DNA of 64,000 bases from Paratrimastix pyriformis (taxonomy: Eukaryota > Preaxostyla > Paratrimastigidae), in NCBI GenBank assembly GCA_027972325.1, contig JAPMOS010000001.1, positions 1,087,001-1,151,000 on the forward strand, written 5' to 3'. Below, one piece after another: positions 12,301 to 23,211 of this stretch; within the stretch, counting starts at the first letter, position 1; each line of letters begins with the position of its first letter. A program made the position numbers and the translations under genes. The notes beneath the pieces were generated by a model that was not told where the DNA came from, searched no databases, and was given only the letters and a program-made list of their open reading frames with translations.

Positions 12301-15300
12301 CCCGTCCAGCTCGAGCAGCGGCGCCTCCGTCGGGTCGGCCTGCGAGCACGCCAGCCGGGCCCCGCTGGCAGTCGCCAGGGAGACCAGCACCGGGTACGGG
12401 GACCCCGCCATGGCCGTCAGGGCGCCCAGCGCCACGGTCTGGCCCACATCGATGCCCTCTGGCCGTGCGGGGGGGCGCGTGAGGGGGGCAGCCCCGGGCA
12501 GCCCCAGCGAAACGCGAGAATCAGGATGAGGCTCCGGCACCCCCCTCCCTCCCTCTCCGCCTCCGTTTCTCCCCAGGGACGGACCGGCGGTCACGGCGAG
12601 CGGCGTGTCCGGGGCGATGGACAGGCCCGCGATGGTCACGGCCAGGTCGTAGCTGCCCGTGGGCACGTCGAGGCAGGCGAAGTGGACCACGAAGGCGCCC
12701 CCGCTGCCGCAGGACCAGGTCAGCCAGCTCGACAAGATCGCACCCGACTCCCAGAGGACGTCCGCAGTCGTGGCCGCGGTGGCGGTGCAGCCGATCGGGT
12801 TGGCGTACTGGTCGCCGACATGGATGGTCACGACGATGCTCTGGCCCACGGCGGGGCTCAGCGGGGACACCGCGTAGCTGCTGCCCAGGGCCGAGGCCAC
12901 GTCTGGGGGGGGCCGCCAACAAGGGGCACATGCCGGGGCAAGACGATGAAGATGAGGGCATGCGGGTGGGGATGGGCGAGGGCCGGCGGAGGGGCGGCAG
13001 GGGCGGCGGACCGGGGACGACCACGACCGGCGTCTCGACCGTGACGCCGCCGGGGAAGACCACCCCCAGGCTGTACGGCCCGGCGACGACGGTCACCATC
13101 CACCAGGCCAGGCTCGTGGCCCGGTTCAAGTCGGCATCCTCCGTCCACGGGTCGACCCAGCCCACCGGCCCCGGACTCTCAGCCGTGACGAACCCCGGCG
13201 CGGGCGCAAGGGTGGTGTGCAGCTGCTTTCTGCCATCCGCCAAGATGACCCCGATGGCGCCCATTGTGACCCGGCCCCCGGCAATGGCCAGCGCCGTCCT
13301 GTCGATCGTCTCTGCTGCGCCGATGCCGAGCGCCGAGGTGGGGGCCGTGATCCGCGCCCAGGCCCCGATCGCCCGCCTGGGCAGCTGCCCCATCATGAGC
13401 CGGGGGTCGGACGGCAGCACCGCCGGGTCGAGGGTGGCCGGGTTGCCCCACACGGCCTGGTGGTTCCATGTGCCGCCTGCATGGGCCTGCAGCATCATGG
13501 CCGTGGGCAGGTCGTCCGGGTCCAGGAAGACCCACGCGAAGATGTGTGTGGCCGCGGCGAAGGCGGCCCCCCTGAAGCAGAGCTGCCGCGTGCCGGTGCC
13601 TGCGGGGATCCGCGCCACGGCCGTAGGACTCGGACACGACCAGGCCTGGCCGCCCAGGTAGGTCCCGTTCCAGGTCAGGGCCAGCGGGCTGCCCCAACGA
13701 GTGTCATCGCACAGGTCCGCCTGGGCGAACTCATCCAGCGAGCGAACTCCCACAAGGGCCTCCCATCCGGCCACCAGGGTCGTGAGCACCTCCCAGCGAC
13801 TCAGCAACGCACCGGGTGGCCCTGCGGTCGCGAGAAGAGCGGAACGTGCGGGAAGTCATGAGCAGAGGAGGGAGCGGCAGCGGCTGTGGCCGGTGGGTGG
13901 CGACACATTTCGTCGTCCACCATCAGACCTGCCTCCACGGCGGCCGTTATCGAGTCGGACAAGATGGTCCCGTCAGGGAAGAGCACCTGCAGTGTGACCG
14001 TGCCGACGGCACTCGGGGCCGTCCACCGGGCCAACATGACCCCACGCCCAGCAGCAAGCCCCTCCCCGAACGGCTGCAACCAAGCGGCCGGGTCGACGAT
14101 GGCCGTGGCCTCGAGGCCCGCCAGCAGCCCGTCGGCCGCCGTCATGGGGGTGAGGAAGGGCACCTCGGTCCCGTCGGCCCGGAGGAGCCCCATGGCCCCC
14201 ACCGCTACCTGCCCCCCGGCGATGGCCAGCCCCAGGTCGGTCAGCCCCGCCCCGGCATCGCCATCGCCCGGGGTCAGGCCGACGGCAGCCAGGGGCACCT
14301 CGACCCGCACCCAGGCGCCCCGGTCGGGCAGCCCGCCCATGAGGGTCCGTTGGCCGGTGGGCGCCAACACGGCTGCATCGAAGGCGCCCGGGTCACCCCA
14401 CACGGCCCGGTGCTCCCACGAGCCGCCCGCCCGGGCCTGCAGCATCATGGCCGTGAGCGGGGAGGTGCCTGCGGTCGCGATGACGACCCACGCGTAGAGC
14501 GAGTCGCCCACTGCGGGGACGACGCCCCCCGCCAGGGACTGGCCCACCTGGCAGCTGCCCGTGCAGCTGTCGATGCGCGCCAGCGAGTCGGCGCACGACC
14601 AGGTGGCCTCCAGGGGGACCCCTGCCAAGGTCAGGGACAGCGGGCTCACCCAGCCGGGCGCCCCGCAGAAGACCGGGTTCCCGGACAGGTCGGCCGGCTG
14701 CACGGCAAGCAGGGCCGCACGCCCGGCGAGCAGGATCGAAAGCCTCACGCTGGACATGGCAGCCGTTGGTGGACCTTTCATCGGCCAGGGCAAGAGGATG
14801 GTGGCGGTGGCGATGAAGGTGGTGGTGGCGCAGAGGCAGCAGAAAGCGTGGCGGGGGTGGGGGCAGAGGCAGAGGCAGAGACGCGGAGGATGGGGTGTGG
14901 AGGTTGCGCGGGCGGGGCGGACCGGTGATGGTGACGGCGACGTCGGTGGGGACTGTGTGTGCGCCGATCTGGACGGAGAGCGTCTGGGCGACCGTGGAGA
15001 CGGTGGGCGTCCAGGAGCCCCAGTAGATGGGCTCCGAGCTGTCGGCGGCCGTGGTGGGGCTCAGGGGGTGGGTCAGGCCCTCGGCCGGCACCCACTCCCA
15101 GGACTCCATCCCCGCGGCGGGGTCGGCCGGCGAGGGTGTGGCCCCCGCGGGCAGGCTGCCCTCGAGCCAGGGCGTCACGCCGAGCAGCCCCGTGGCGCCC
15201 CAGACGGCCTGGCCCCCGATGAGCCCGAAAGACACGCCCTGGATCGAGGCACCGGCCAGCCCCACGGCCGCCGCGGGCACATCCAGCCGCACCCAGCGGC

Positions 15301-16233
15301 CCGTGGGCGGCAGCGGGCCCATCTGCGTGGGGGCCGCCCCGGGCTCGAGGCTGCCCAGCAGGTCGAGCCCCCAGCTGGCGCCGTGGTCGAGCCACCCCGT
15401 GCCCGCGTGCCACCGCAGCAGCACCGTGCTCGGGGCATGGGCCGGGTCCAGGTAGATCTGCGGCCCCCCCAGCCAGCCACACAGAGAGGTGGAGAGAGGA
15501 TGAGGCGGGAAGGTGTCTCTGCGTGCAGAAAGAGATGTCTGTGTCTGTGTCTCTGTGTTTGACGGCGGCAGCGGACCCATGCGTAGAAGGTGGCGCCGGC
15601 CGCGGGGACGGCCCAGGGTGTGCCCAGGGTGAGGTCGTGGTGGTGGTAGCCCGATGCGCTGCTGGCTGCGGGGCTCCGGTGGCCTCCCCAGGCGCAGCGC
15701 CAGCCCACCGTGAGCGGGGTGCCCCCCCAGGTGATGCTTGCCAGGGTCGTGCCTGGGGCGTCGGTACACCCGAGCCGGTTGCCGTACTGGTCCATAGCCA
15801 CCAGCATCACCGCCTGCCGCGACCCGACATTGCCCACGGCGGCCGTCGTGTGGGTGCAGTGGGCCGGGTCCACGGGGCCTGTCGTCATCGGCAGATGGTG
15901 AGGTGATCCACGGGCAGGGGGCAGGGGTGGTGGTGTGTGTGTGGAGCAAAGCGGTGGGTGGAGGAGGGGCCACGGACCGGCCGACACGGTGACACTGAGG
16001 CGCGGGGTGCCCACTTCGGCGTTGTTCAAGAGCAGGAGGAACGTGTAGGTGCCCGGCTGGGTGAGGGTCCAGACGGCCAGGTAGAGGCCCTCCGGGGTGC
16101 GCGACCAGGTCAGGCCCGCGACCGCAGACCCGTCGGCGAAGGTCACCTGCCCGCCGAGCAGAGTGAGCCACCGAATCAGGATGGAACAGGCGGTCGGCGG
16201 TGGGAGGAGGAATGGGAAAATACGAAGGTGGTC

Positions 16234-16267
<34 letters not shown>

Positions 16268-19200
16268 GCGGACCGAGCAGCGGCAGGTCGTCCGGCCGGC
16301 AGACGAACTGATCCTGGGCGGCGTTGGGACGAGCGCCGAAGACGGTGGCGTTGATGGGGTCCCGCCATGACGTCCAGGGACAGGAGCGAGGCCTGCGCGC
16401 GTGACGGTGGGGGGAAAGATGAGGCGGAGACAGAGCAATACAAGAGAAGCCCGCACGAGCCCGCATGGGGTGGGGTGGGGAGGGGAGGGGAGGGGAGGGG
16501 GGGCAGACTGGACACCCGGCCGTAGCGGACGCGGGTTGCCTCGAAGAATGCGGCGACCTCATCGGCGTTCGCGGCCCCGTCCATCAGGGCCGCCTCCCAG
16601 AAGAGCCCCTCGAACTGCGACCCGTCCCACGAGGTGCCGCTGCGTGTGTGGGACATGGCCCAGGCCGTCATGGTTTTGGCCGAGGGGATCCCGGTCTGGG
16701 TGGTCGTCCCCGCCGAGGCCCCGTCAATGTAGGCCGCGAAGTCATCGCCGTCCCGGGTGACCGTCAGCAGGAAGGGGCCCTGGTTCCGCGGCCACTGCCC
16801 GAGCAGGGGGGTGGCCGGCCGCAGCATGATCTCGCCCGTGTTGCTGAGCCGGGCCGCCGGGTAGTTGCTCGTCCCGTCGCTCATGACCAGCACCGGGAAG
16901 AGGGCCTGGGTCGAGAGGGGCTTCAGCCAGGCGTGCATCGTCCACCGGGTCCCGTCGGTCAGCTTGCGCAGGGCCCGCAGGGGCAGGTCGATGCGCTCGT
17001 TGGCGCTGCCCTGGCTGAGGTAGTACCCGCCCCCGAAGAGGCTGGTCAGCTCGAGGTAGGTGACGACGGTGCGGGTGGCGTGGTGGTGGCGGGGCGTCTC
17101 GTCGCGCCACGTGGCGCCCGTCATGTGGCGCAGGTGCATCAGGGTCTTCGGCCCCGGGGCGGGCGGGTAGGTGGCGCTCCAGCGGAGGGACGCGGCGGAC
17201 AGGCCCCAGTCCAAGGCGCTGGACGCTGTTATGGGAGGGGAAGGGGGAAGGGGAAGGGAAGGGAGGGGGAAGGGAAGGGGAGGTGGGACAACATCAGCTC
17301 GATTCAACTCAGGTCTCGTGACGCCAGTGTCCAGTCCGTGCGCTCCGGGTGCTCTGACTCTACAAGGGCGACCCACGGCATTTCGTGAGTCCCTCCTCCC
17401 TCCTCCTCCTCCTCCTCCCTCCTCCCTCCTCCCTCCCTCCCCTCCCTCCCCTCCTCTCCTCCTCCTCCTCCCCTTCCCTCCTCCTCCTCCTCCTCCCTCC
17501 CTCCCTCCCCTCCCTCCTCCCTCCCCTCCTCCCCCGCGCACGGCGGCGGACCTACCACCTGGACGGGCTCGACGAGGTGACGGGGACCTGGTCGGTCCAG
17601 GAGGTCAGGCGGAGGTGGTCGCCCTGGGCCTGAGAAGTAGCAGTCGAATTGGGGCATGTTCGCCTGGGCCCCGACCGTCGGGCACGACGTATAGCACATC
17701 CCAAGAGGCCCGTGAGGGTCGCGTACTGGGCAAGGATGGTCCCGCTGCAGGTCACCTCGTTGCGTACGCGTCGCGGGGCGTGATCAGGACGGGGAAGGAC
17801 ACGCCTTGCAGGGCTTGCCCCGGGAAGAGGGAAGGTCGTCTCGCGTAGTCGGTCGCAGCTGCCAACAAGAGGCATCATCCCAGTGGGGGTGGGGGGTGGG
17901 GGGGTGGGGTGGTGGGGTTGGGGGTGGGGTGGGGGGTGGGGTGGGTGAGAGCGAGCATGCCGTCGTCCCCTCCCAACGAGAGGCCGGCAAATGCCTTGGA
18001 AGGAGAGGAGGAGGAGGAGGAGGAGGAGGAGGAGGAGGAGGAGGAGGAGGAGGAGGAGGAGGAGGAGGAGGAGGAGGAGGAGGAGGAGGAGGAGGAGGAG
18101 GAGGAGGAGGAGGAGGAGGAGGAGGAGGAGGAGGAGGAGGAGGAGGAGGAGGAGGAGGAGGAGGAGGAGGAGGAGGAGGAGGGAGGAGGAGGAGGAGGAG
18201 GGGGGAGGGAGGGAGCAGCAGACCGGGTTGAGGAAGACACTGTATCCCCCGGACGGTGACCCCGTTCCCGGCGGCCTCGGGCTCGACGATCACCTGGGAG
18301 CCGGCCGTCTGGACGGTGACCGTGCCCAGGAAATCACGGCGCCGCTGCAGGTCCAGGTGGCGGTCGTCGGGACCCGGTCGACCAGGGCCACGAAGGTGGA
18401 TGAGGCCAGGCCGAGGTTGCATGGGAGCGCGTTGCCGTAGCAGTCGAAGGCGGTCACGGAGAGAATGACCGTCAGGGGCACCGTGTTGGTCGTGGAGGTC
18501 GGGCTCAGGCTGTACGAGGACAGCGTCTCGATATGCATCGATCGTCTGTGAGGGGAGGGAGGGGAGGGGAGGGAGGGAGGGAGGGAGGGAGGGAGGGGAG
18601 GGGAGGAGGGGGAGGGAGGGAGGAGGGGAGGAGGGAGGGGAGGGAGGGAGGGAGGAGGGAGGGGAGGGAGGGAGGGAGGGAGGGAGGGAGGGGAGGGAGG
18701 GAGGGGAGGGAGGGAGGGGGGAGGGAGGGAGGGAGGGAGGGGAGGGAGGGAGGGGAGGGAGGGAGGGAGGGGAGGGAGCGGAGCGCATTGCATTCGCCCG
18801 GGGAGGGGGAGGGGGGGGGGGGGGAGGGGGAGGCGACGGACTGGGACGAGGACCGTGGTCCAGGTCAAGACAAGCCCCTGCAGGACGCGGGTGTAGACCT
18901 GAACCGTGATCGACTGGGGCACCGTCCAGGCGAAGGTCCCCACGAAGTCGTCGCCGCTGCAGGTCCAGGCGATGGCGTCGCCCCCGAGGAGGACCCCGTT
19001 CACCTTGATCTGGAAGGCCAGCCCGGCCGTGGCAGTCGTGCATGCAATCAGGTTCCCGTAGGCGTCCTCGGCGTGCGAGGTGACCACGATTGGGGTGCCG
19101 GCAGACAGGGTGCTCGAATACACGCTGCTCGTGCATAGCGCAGCCGTGGGGAAGCCTGTCGGGCGGCGGCGGCGGCAACGGGGGCAGATTGTGAAGAGGG

Positions 19201-20290
19201 GGGCATGCGGCATGAGGCATGAGGGGGCAGACCGGGCAGGACTTTCACCATGCCGGAGCAGAGGCTGCTCCCCTCGACCGTGCCGAACGTCGGGTAGTCG
19301 CCCGGCGTGGTGGGGGCCGTGAAGCGCGTGATGAGGGGCGCCAGCACGGCCGTGGCGGACGTGGGGCCGCTGAGCATGTCCGAGGGCCGCACCCACTCGG
19401 TCGTGTCTTCGGGTGGCGTGGTTGCCCCGGAGGGGTAGGCGCCATCGAACCAGAGGTACTCATCCCCGTCCACCAGCAGCCCCACAGCGCCCAGGGCGGC
19501 CCCGCAGATCGGCTGGTCACCCGAGTGGAGGAAGAATCGCATCTCGGCCACGCTGGCGCCCGCCAGGCCCAAGCTGACCGCGGGGACGACCAGCCGCTGC
19601 CAGGACCCGGCCGGGGGCAGGTCCCCCACGCGGAACTGGGAGGGCGTCCCGTCAGTGCCGAAGCCGATGTGGTTCTCGCCCCAGTAGGCGCGATGCTCCC
19701 AGGAGCCGCCGACATTGTACTTGAAGGCCACCTGGCGGGGTAGAGCGGCAGGGTGTGTGGTGGTGCCTCAGAGAGGGAGAGGCGGACCGTTTTGGGGGGA
19801 TTGAGAGGGTCCAGGAAAACGTAGTGGTAGAGGGACGAGACAACTGGCGGATTCAGGGTGTTTGTGGCGCCGCCGAACCCGACCTGGAAGCCGGCAGTCC
19901 CTGCCTGGAGGGGCACACGGGAGAGCCCGGGGCCACAGGACCCCGTCTGTGTCCCGCCCCCCCCGTTCATTGTGACGGTAAACAAAGAAGCAGCAGCTGC
20001 ACATGAAATCGCTTGGTCACTGGAGTCACGGGGGAAAATCAAAAAGGTGTACGGCTGGCCGACAGTTGTGGTCGCAGGGGCATGGCATTGAGTCTTGGCG
20101 AGACCAACGGGACCAACGACATCTAGGGGAAACGTTAAAGATGGAACTTGGAAAGGAGGAGTGTCTCCAAACCGTTGGTCCCGTTTTGCGCCGCCACTGC
20201 CAAAAATGGATGATAACTTGAAAAGGCAAATGCGAGTTTCGAACCAAAACCGCAGAGAAGAAAAAGAAAAAACAAGATAGATCCGCGCAT
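9321..20290 (-). CDS. Giant secreted modular protein: Ig-like, WVRLEVP-type and LamG-like modules
   Basis: Start at 20290 gives a classic signal peptide, MRGSILFFLFLLCGFG then SKLAFA. Module order on the minus strand: Ig/filamin-like domains with a D-x-Y-G-N-x-x-x-C-T core (for example DQYGNRLGCTD, DAYGNLIACT), mixed with copies of a module having YAWVFLDP, HRAxWG, MGxLP and WVRLEVP (about 19.3-19.7, 14.9-15.5, 13.9-14.8, 13.0-13.8, 11.6-12.5 and 10.1-11.0 kb). One LamG/concanavalin-like module (16.5-17.2 kb; FLLTVTRDGDDFAAYIDG) is also present. The WVRLEVP-type module resembles a jelly-roll-like module I know from bacterial surface proteins. About 18 donors read GTCYGY. Many domains end V-x-V-x-P-G immediately before a phase-1 intron. 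The first intron (50 nt, GTTTGG...CCTAG) joins NGTN to DVVGPVGL. No transmembrane segment is seen and the C-terminus is in the gap. Several single-base frame discontinuities occur at 9.6-11.4 kb. Inferred role: cell-surface or matrix adhesion. Confidence 0.75.
16236..16266. repeat. Poly-G run, 31 bases, in an intron
   Basis: Uninterrupted G31 on the plus strand, read as poly-C in the minus-strand transcript. It follows directly downstream of a GTCCGC donor in the mosaic surface-protein gene. Confidence 0.9.
17397..17533. repeat. (CCT/CTC)n low-complexity tract in an intron
   Basis: About 135 bases of imperfect cctcctccc repeats, a purine-rich tract on the transcribed strand. It lies between mosaic-protein exons. 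Reading frames through it give only poly-Pro/Ser/Leu and are not coding. Confidence 0.8.
18001..18201. repeat. (GGA)n trinucleotide array, about 200 bp
   Basis: Nearly perfect gga/gag repeat of about 65 units. In the minus-strand transcript it is a (UCC)n polypyrimidine tract. It lies just downstream of the donor GTCTGC at about 18223. Poly-Glu, poly-Arg and poly-Gly frames here are artefacts of the repeat. Confidence 0.95.
18546..18779. repeat. GGGA array with G-quadruplex potential
   Basis: About 235 bases of gggagggagggaggg with occasional extra G or A. It is intronic in the minus-strand mosaic gene, where it reads as C/T-rich RNA. Regular triple-G runs could form stacked quadruplexes in the plus strand. 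Confidence 0.9.
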
Positions 20291-20415
20291 TTGGTCTGGG
20301 CACGAGGCCCACAAATAAAACCGGAACAACGAAACGGAGATAGTGTGTTTCACCCCCGAGATAGAGGCTCACCCGAAAAAAATTGGTTCTTCTTCAGATC
20401 GATGAAACATTACGA

Positions 20416-23163
20416 TCATCGCCAACCAGCCTCGCGCTCCTTGGGGGAGCCTCCGATGGGTCCGGCTCCGCTTCGTCTTCGATCGGCCCTGTCGGTCCGG
20501 AAACCCGAAGCGGCCTGGCGCACAATGTCCGGTACAGCCGATGGTCGACCCGTGGCCCGCCCCGTCCAGCCGGACGATTGGGGCGAGAGAATCACCCGCC
20601 CACTGTCCGTGGATCCACCATCCGGGGTGGTGACACCCTCGCCCCGCTTGAGGACGGCCAGCGGAGAGCCGGACGGAGCCGACGCGGAGGCCGCACGCAC
20701 CAGACGGGGCGAGGGAGGGGCGACTGGATGCCGGGGCCGAGCCAACTCCGCGAGGGAGGTGGCCGAGCCGCGGCTGAGGGATGCGCGACGCGGGGTTGAA
20801 GCCGCGTGAGGATCCGCAGCAAGCCGAGCGGCGCCGTGAGGCGATGATGGCGGGGCGGGGCGGTGGTTGCCCTCCTCCTTCTCCTTGGCGTAGAGGAGCC
20901 GCATGGCCCGCTGGAAGGCGGAAGGAGAGAGAGGCGGCACAAAGCCCGGCGGCAGGGCGGGCAGATCCTCCAACTCGGATGGGACGGCGATCGGGGGCGC
21001 GGACGGACGAGGGGCAGCGGCCGGTGGGATGGCCGGTGGGATGGCCGGTGGGATGGCCGGTGGGAGGGCCGGTGGGAGGGCCGGTGGGATGGCCGGTGGG
21101 ATGGCCGGTGCGATGGCCGGTGGTGTTGACTGAGCGGCCGGTGATGTTGACGGGGGTGATGACGGGACGGCGGCTGGTGTTGGCGGGGCGGCCGGTTGGG
21201 CCGGGGACCCGGGGGGCGCAGGCGCCGTCGGGGCTGGGCGATGCTGCGAGGGAGCGCCACCACGAGTTGGGGTTTGGATGGCTCGACCAGGGATGGCCGC
21301 CAGAGAGGAAGAGCGCGGCGGGGGCGCGGGGCGAGCCTGGGCGGGCGGGCGGGGGAGGGAAAGACGGCTTGGTAGAGGGGTGAGGGAGGCGCCGCATGGG
21401 AGAAGGGGACGATGGTGTACTGCTTCGGGGTACCAGGAGCAGGCGCCACCGGGGCGAGGGCAGGGGTCGGGTGGTGGGCGGGTACGGGTGCGGGTGCTGC
21501 GGAATCGGGTATGGGTGCGGGTGCGGCGGAATCGGGTATGGGCGCGGGTGCTGCGGAATCGGGCGGCGTATGGGGCGCGACGGGTGTGTCTGTGGCCGTG
21601 GGCGCACATGTGGCTCCGCCCGGGGCAGTCGGCATGGCCGTTGCTGGGAGCTCCGCCGGGCGATCGTGGATCGGGCTGGCCGACGGACCCGACGGAGAAT
21701 GGAGAGACTGTGGCGCCTGCGGGGACTGTGATGGCTGTGCGGCTGCAGGCGGGGTGGGGGCCGGGGGTGGAAGCAGTGCCGGGGCGGGGAGTGGCTGCTG
21801 TGGGGTGTCCCTGGGTGTCCGGAGGGCCTCCGGGACTCCGTCCGGGTGCGGCCGAGGGCCTGGGGATGGGACGCGGGGGCGGGGGGGAGAAGATGTCCGA
21901 TCGTCGGGGGCGAGGAGATCGCGCCAGGTGGGCAGGGGCGCCGAGACGGCCACCCCGGCGTGCAGATGCGACCGCTCCCTGCGGCGCCGGGGTTCCCGTG
22001 TGGGGGAGGACCCGCGCAGAGACGGGCAGACGGCAGGCGCCGAGTGGGAGCGCCGGGGTGGTGTGCCAGGATGGTGGGAGTTCGAAGAAGAGGGGGTCTG
22101 GGGGGCAGCACCAGGAGGAGGGAGAGGAGGAGGAGAGGTTGGGGCGCGGAGGGCAGGTGGGCGATGCGGGCGCCCCTGTCGTCTGGCCGGCGGGGCGGGT
22201 GCCGGAGGCGTCGTCGTGGTCGTGGCGCGGGCTTGGTGAGTCGCCGGGAGCCACAAAGGACGTTCCGTGGGGGGCCCGGGCGGCCCGGTGGCCATTCGCT
22301 TGGCCGCGGCATCTGGAAGGAGAAGTGATGTGAGCAGAAGCGCGGCTTTCCCGACCCATCCGACCCTTGCCCGTCGCTTCCCCGCGGGACGGACCGATCG
22401 GGTGCCCATGGCCCGCTGTATCGGCAGATCGGGAGGCCCAGTGCGCTGTGCCCCAGCTCGCGTGCGGAGGTGGCTGGCCGGCCCGCTTCCAGGTGGCCCG
22501 GGGCCGGGGACGGATCGCCAGGTCGCCCGCGGGGGCGGTGGGGAGCCCATAAGGGGAGACGGTGGCGGTGGCGGTGGCAGGAGATGCGAGCGCATCGAAC
22601 GTGCGAAATGGAGTTGGAAAGAACTGCGCTGTGGCCAGGGGAGGTGGCGAGGACGGTGGCGAGGGCGAGGAGGAAGATGACCCCGGGGAGACAGTCACCA
22701 CGACATCGGATGCTGATGAGGTTGGAGACCCTGCGAGGAGGGGTGGAGGAGCGCCGAAGGGTGTGGGCGGTGGTGGCACAGAGCGGGGAGGGGCATGTAC
22801 AAGAGTCGGCGCAAGTGGGATGATGAGGGGAAGAGATTTGCCAAGAGCCGGTCGAGAGGGAGGAGTGTTCGAGCGGCGCAGTGCTGGCGGTGTGCTTGAT
22901 GGTAGATCACGAGTCGCGCCAACGGGTGGCGGTGGCGCAGAAACGAAAGAGGGAAGGACGGGGATGGAGAGGGGTTCACGGAAGCACTGCGAAGAGGTAT
23001 GAAATCCAGGATCGAGATCCGTATAGCTCGTGTCCTTTTCAACAAAGATCACCGTTTCAACCGGCTGGTTGAGCGGTCCTCGACGCTGGGTCGTTATGGG
23101 CTGAATTTTCTGCGAGAAGCCGTTTGCTGCTTTATCCGAACAGGATCTACCAGCTATCACCAT
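20416..23163 (-). CDS. Proline-rich, largely disordered protein of unknown function
   Basis: No family is recognised. A candidate ATG at 23163 gives MVIAGRSCSDKAANG, then Ser/Pro/Ala-rich sequence. An intron begins with GTCCGT at about 22396 (after GHGHPIG) and ends CTTCCAG near 22315. A second short intron near 21.33-21.41 kb is needed to join the PDSAAPAPI-repeat frame to the PAIPPALPP-repeat frame. The C-terminal third has the only helix-like segment, SPSAFQRAMRLLYAKEKEE. A Ser/Arg-rich tail follows, ending KEREAGWR at the stop at 20416. The start faces the ankyrin gene on the other strand, so the two probably share a short divergent promoter. The N-terminal exon structure is uncertain and could contain another GTTGAA...CGCAG intron. 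Confidence 0.5.
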   Translation of the reverse strand: MVIAGRSCSDKAANGFSQKIQPITTQRRGPLNQPVETVIFVEKDTSYTDLDPGFHTSSQCFREPLSIPVLPSFVSAPPPPVGATRDLPSSTPPALRRSNTPPSRPALGKSLPLIIPLAPTLVHAPPRSVPPPPTPFGAPPPLLAGSPTSSASDVVVTVSPGSSSSSPSPPSSPPPLATAQFFPTPFRTFDALASPATATATVSPYGLPTAPAGDLAIRPRPRATWKRAGQPPPHASWGTAHWASRSADTAGHGHPIGPSRGEATGKGRMGRESRASAHITSPSRCRGQANGHRAARAPHGTSFVAPGDSPSPRHDHDDASGTRPAGQTTGAPASPTCPPRPNLSSSSPSSWCCPPDPLFFELPPSWHTTPALPLGACRLPVSARVLPHTGTPAPQGAVASARRGGRLGAPAHLARSPRPRRSDIFSPPPPRPIPRPSAAPGRSPGGPPDTQGHPTAATPRPGTASTPGPHPACSRTAITVPAGATVSPFSVGSVGQPDPRSPGGAPSNGHADCPGRSHMCAHGHRHTRRAPYAARFRSTRAHTRFRRTRTHTRFRSTRTRTRPPPDPCPRPGGACSWYPEAVHHRPLLPCGASLTPLPSRLSLPRPPAQARPAPPPRSSSLAAIPGRAIQTPTRGGAPSQHRPAPTAPAPPGSPAQPAAPPTPAAVPSSPPSTSPAAQSTPPAIAPAIPPAIPPALPPALPPAIPPAIPPAIPPAAAPRPSAPPIAVPSELEDLPALPPGFVPPLSPSAFQRAMRLLYAKEKEEGNHRPAPPSSPHGAARLAADPHAASTPRRASLSRGSATSLAELARPRHPVAPPSPRLVRAASASAPSGSPLAVLKRGEGVTTPDGGSTDSGRVILSPQSSGWTGRATGRPSAVPDIVRQAASGFRTDRADRRRSGAGPIGGSPKEREAGWR
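20996..21122 (-). repeat. 12-bp coding repeat giving PAIPPALP
   Basis: About ten copies of ggtgggatggcc and the variant ggtgggagggcc on the plus strand. On the coding (minus) strand they give repeating P-P-A-I and P-P-A-L. In frame with the proline-rich gene. Confidence 0.85.
21483..21562 (-). repeat. About 30-bp coding repeat giving PDSAAPAPI
   Basis: Three near-identical copies of a unit of about 27-30 bases containing gcggaatcgggtatggg. On the minus strand each encodes I-P-D-S-A-A-P-A-P within the disordered protein. Confidence 0.75.
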
Positions 23164-23211
23164 TTGAACCGGTGCGCTGTCCCTCACTCCCCGATCCTTG
23201 CAACGGCTTCG

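Noticed and set aside
17991-18440. Poly-Glu, poly-Gly, poly-Arg and poly-Ser reading frames
   Set aside because: They translate the (GGA)n array at 18001-18201 in different frames and have no coding support. The array is intronic.
21350-21385. A 29-nt mini-intron (GTCTTT...CCCAG) in the proline-rich gene
   Set aside because: The frame change there is real, but a 74-nt intron starting GTCCCC upstream satisfies the same phase and is more in line with other introns, so the minimal one is not claimed.
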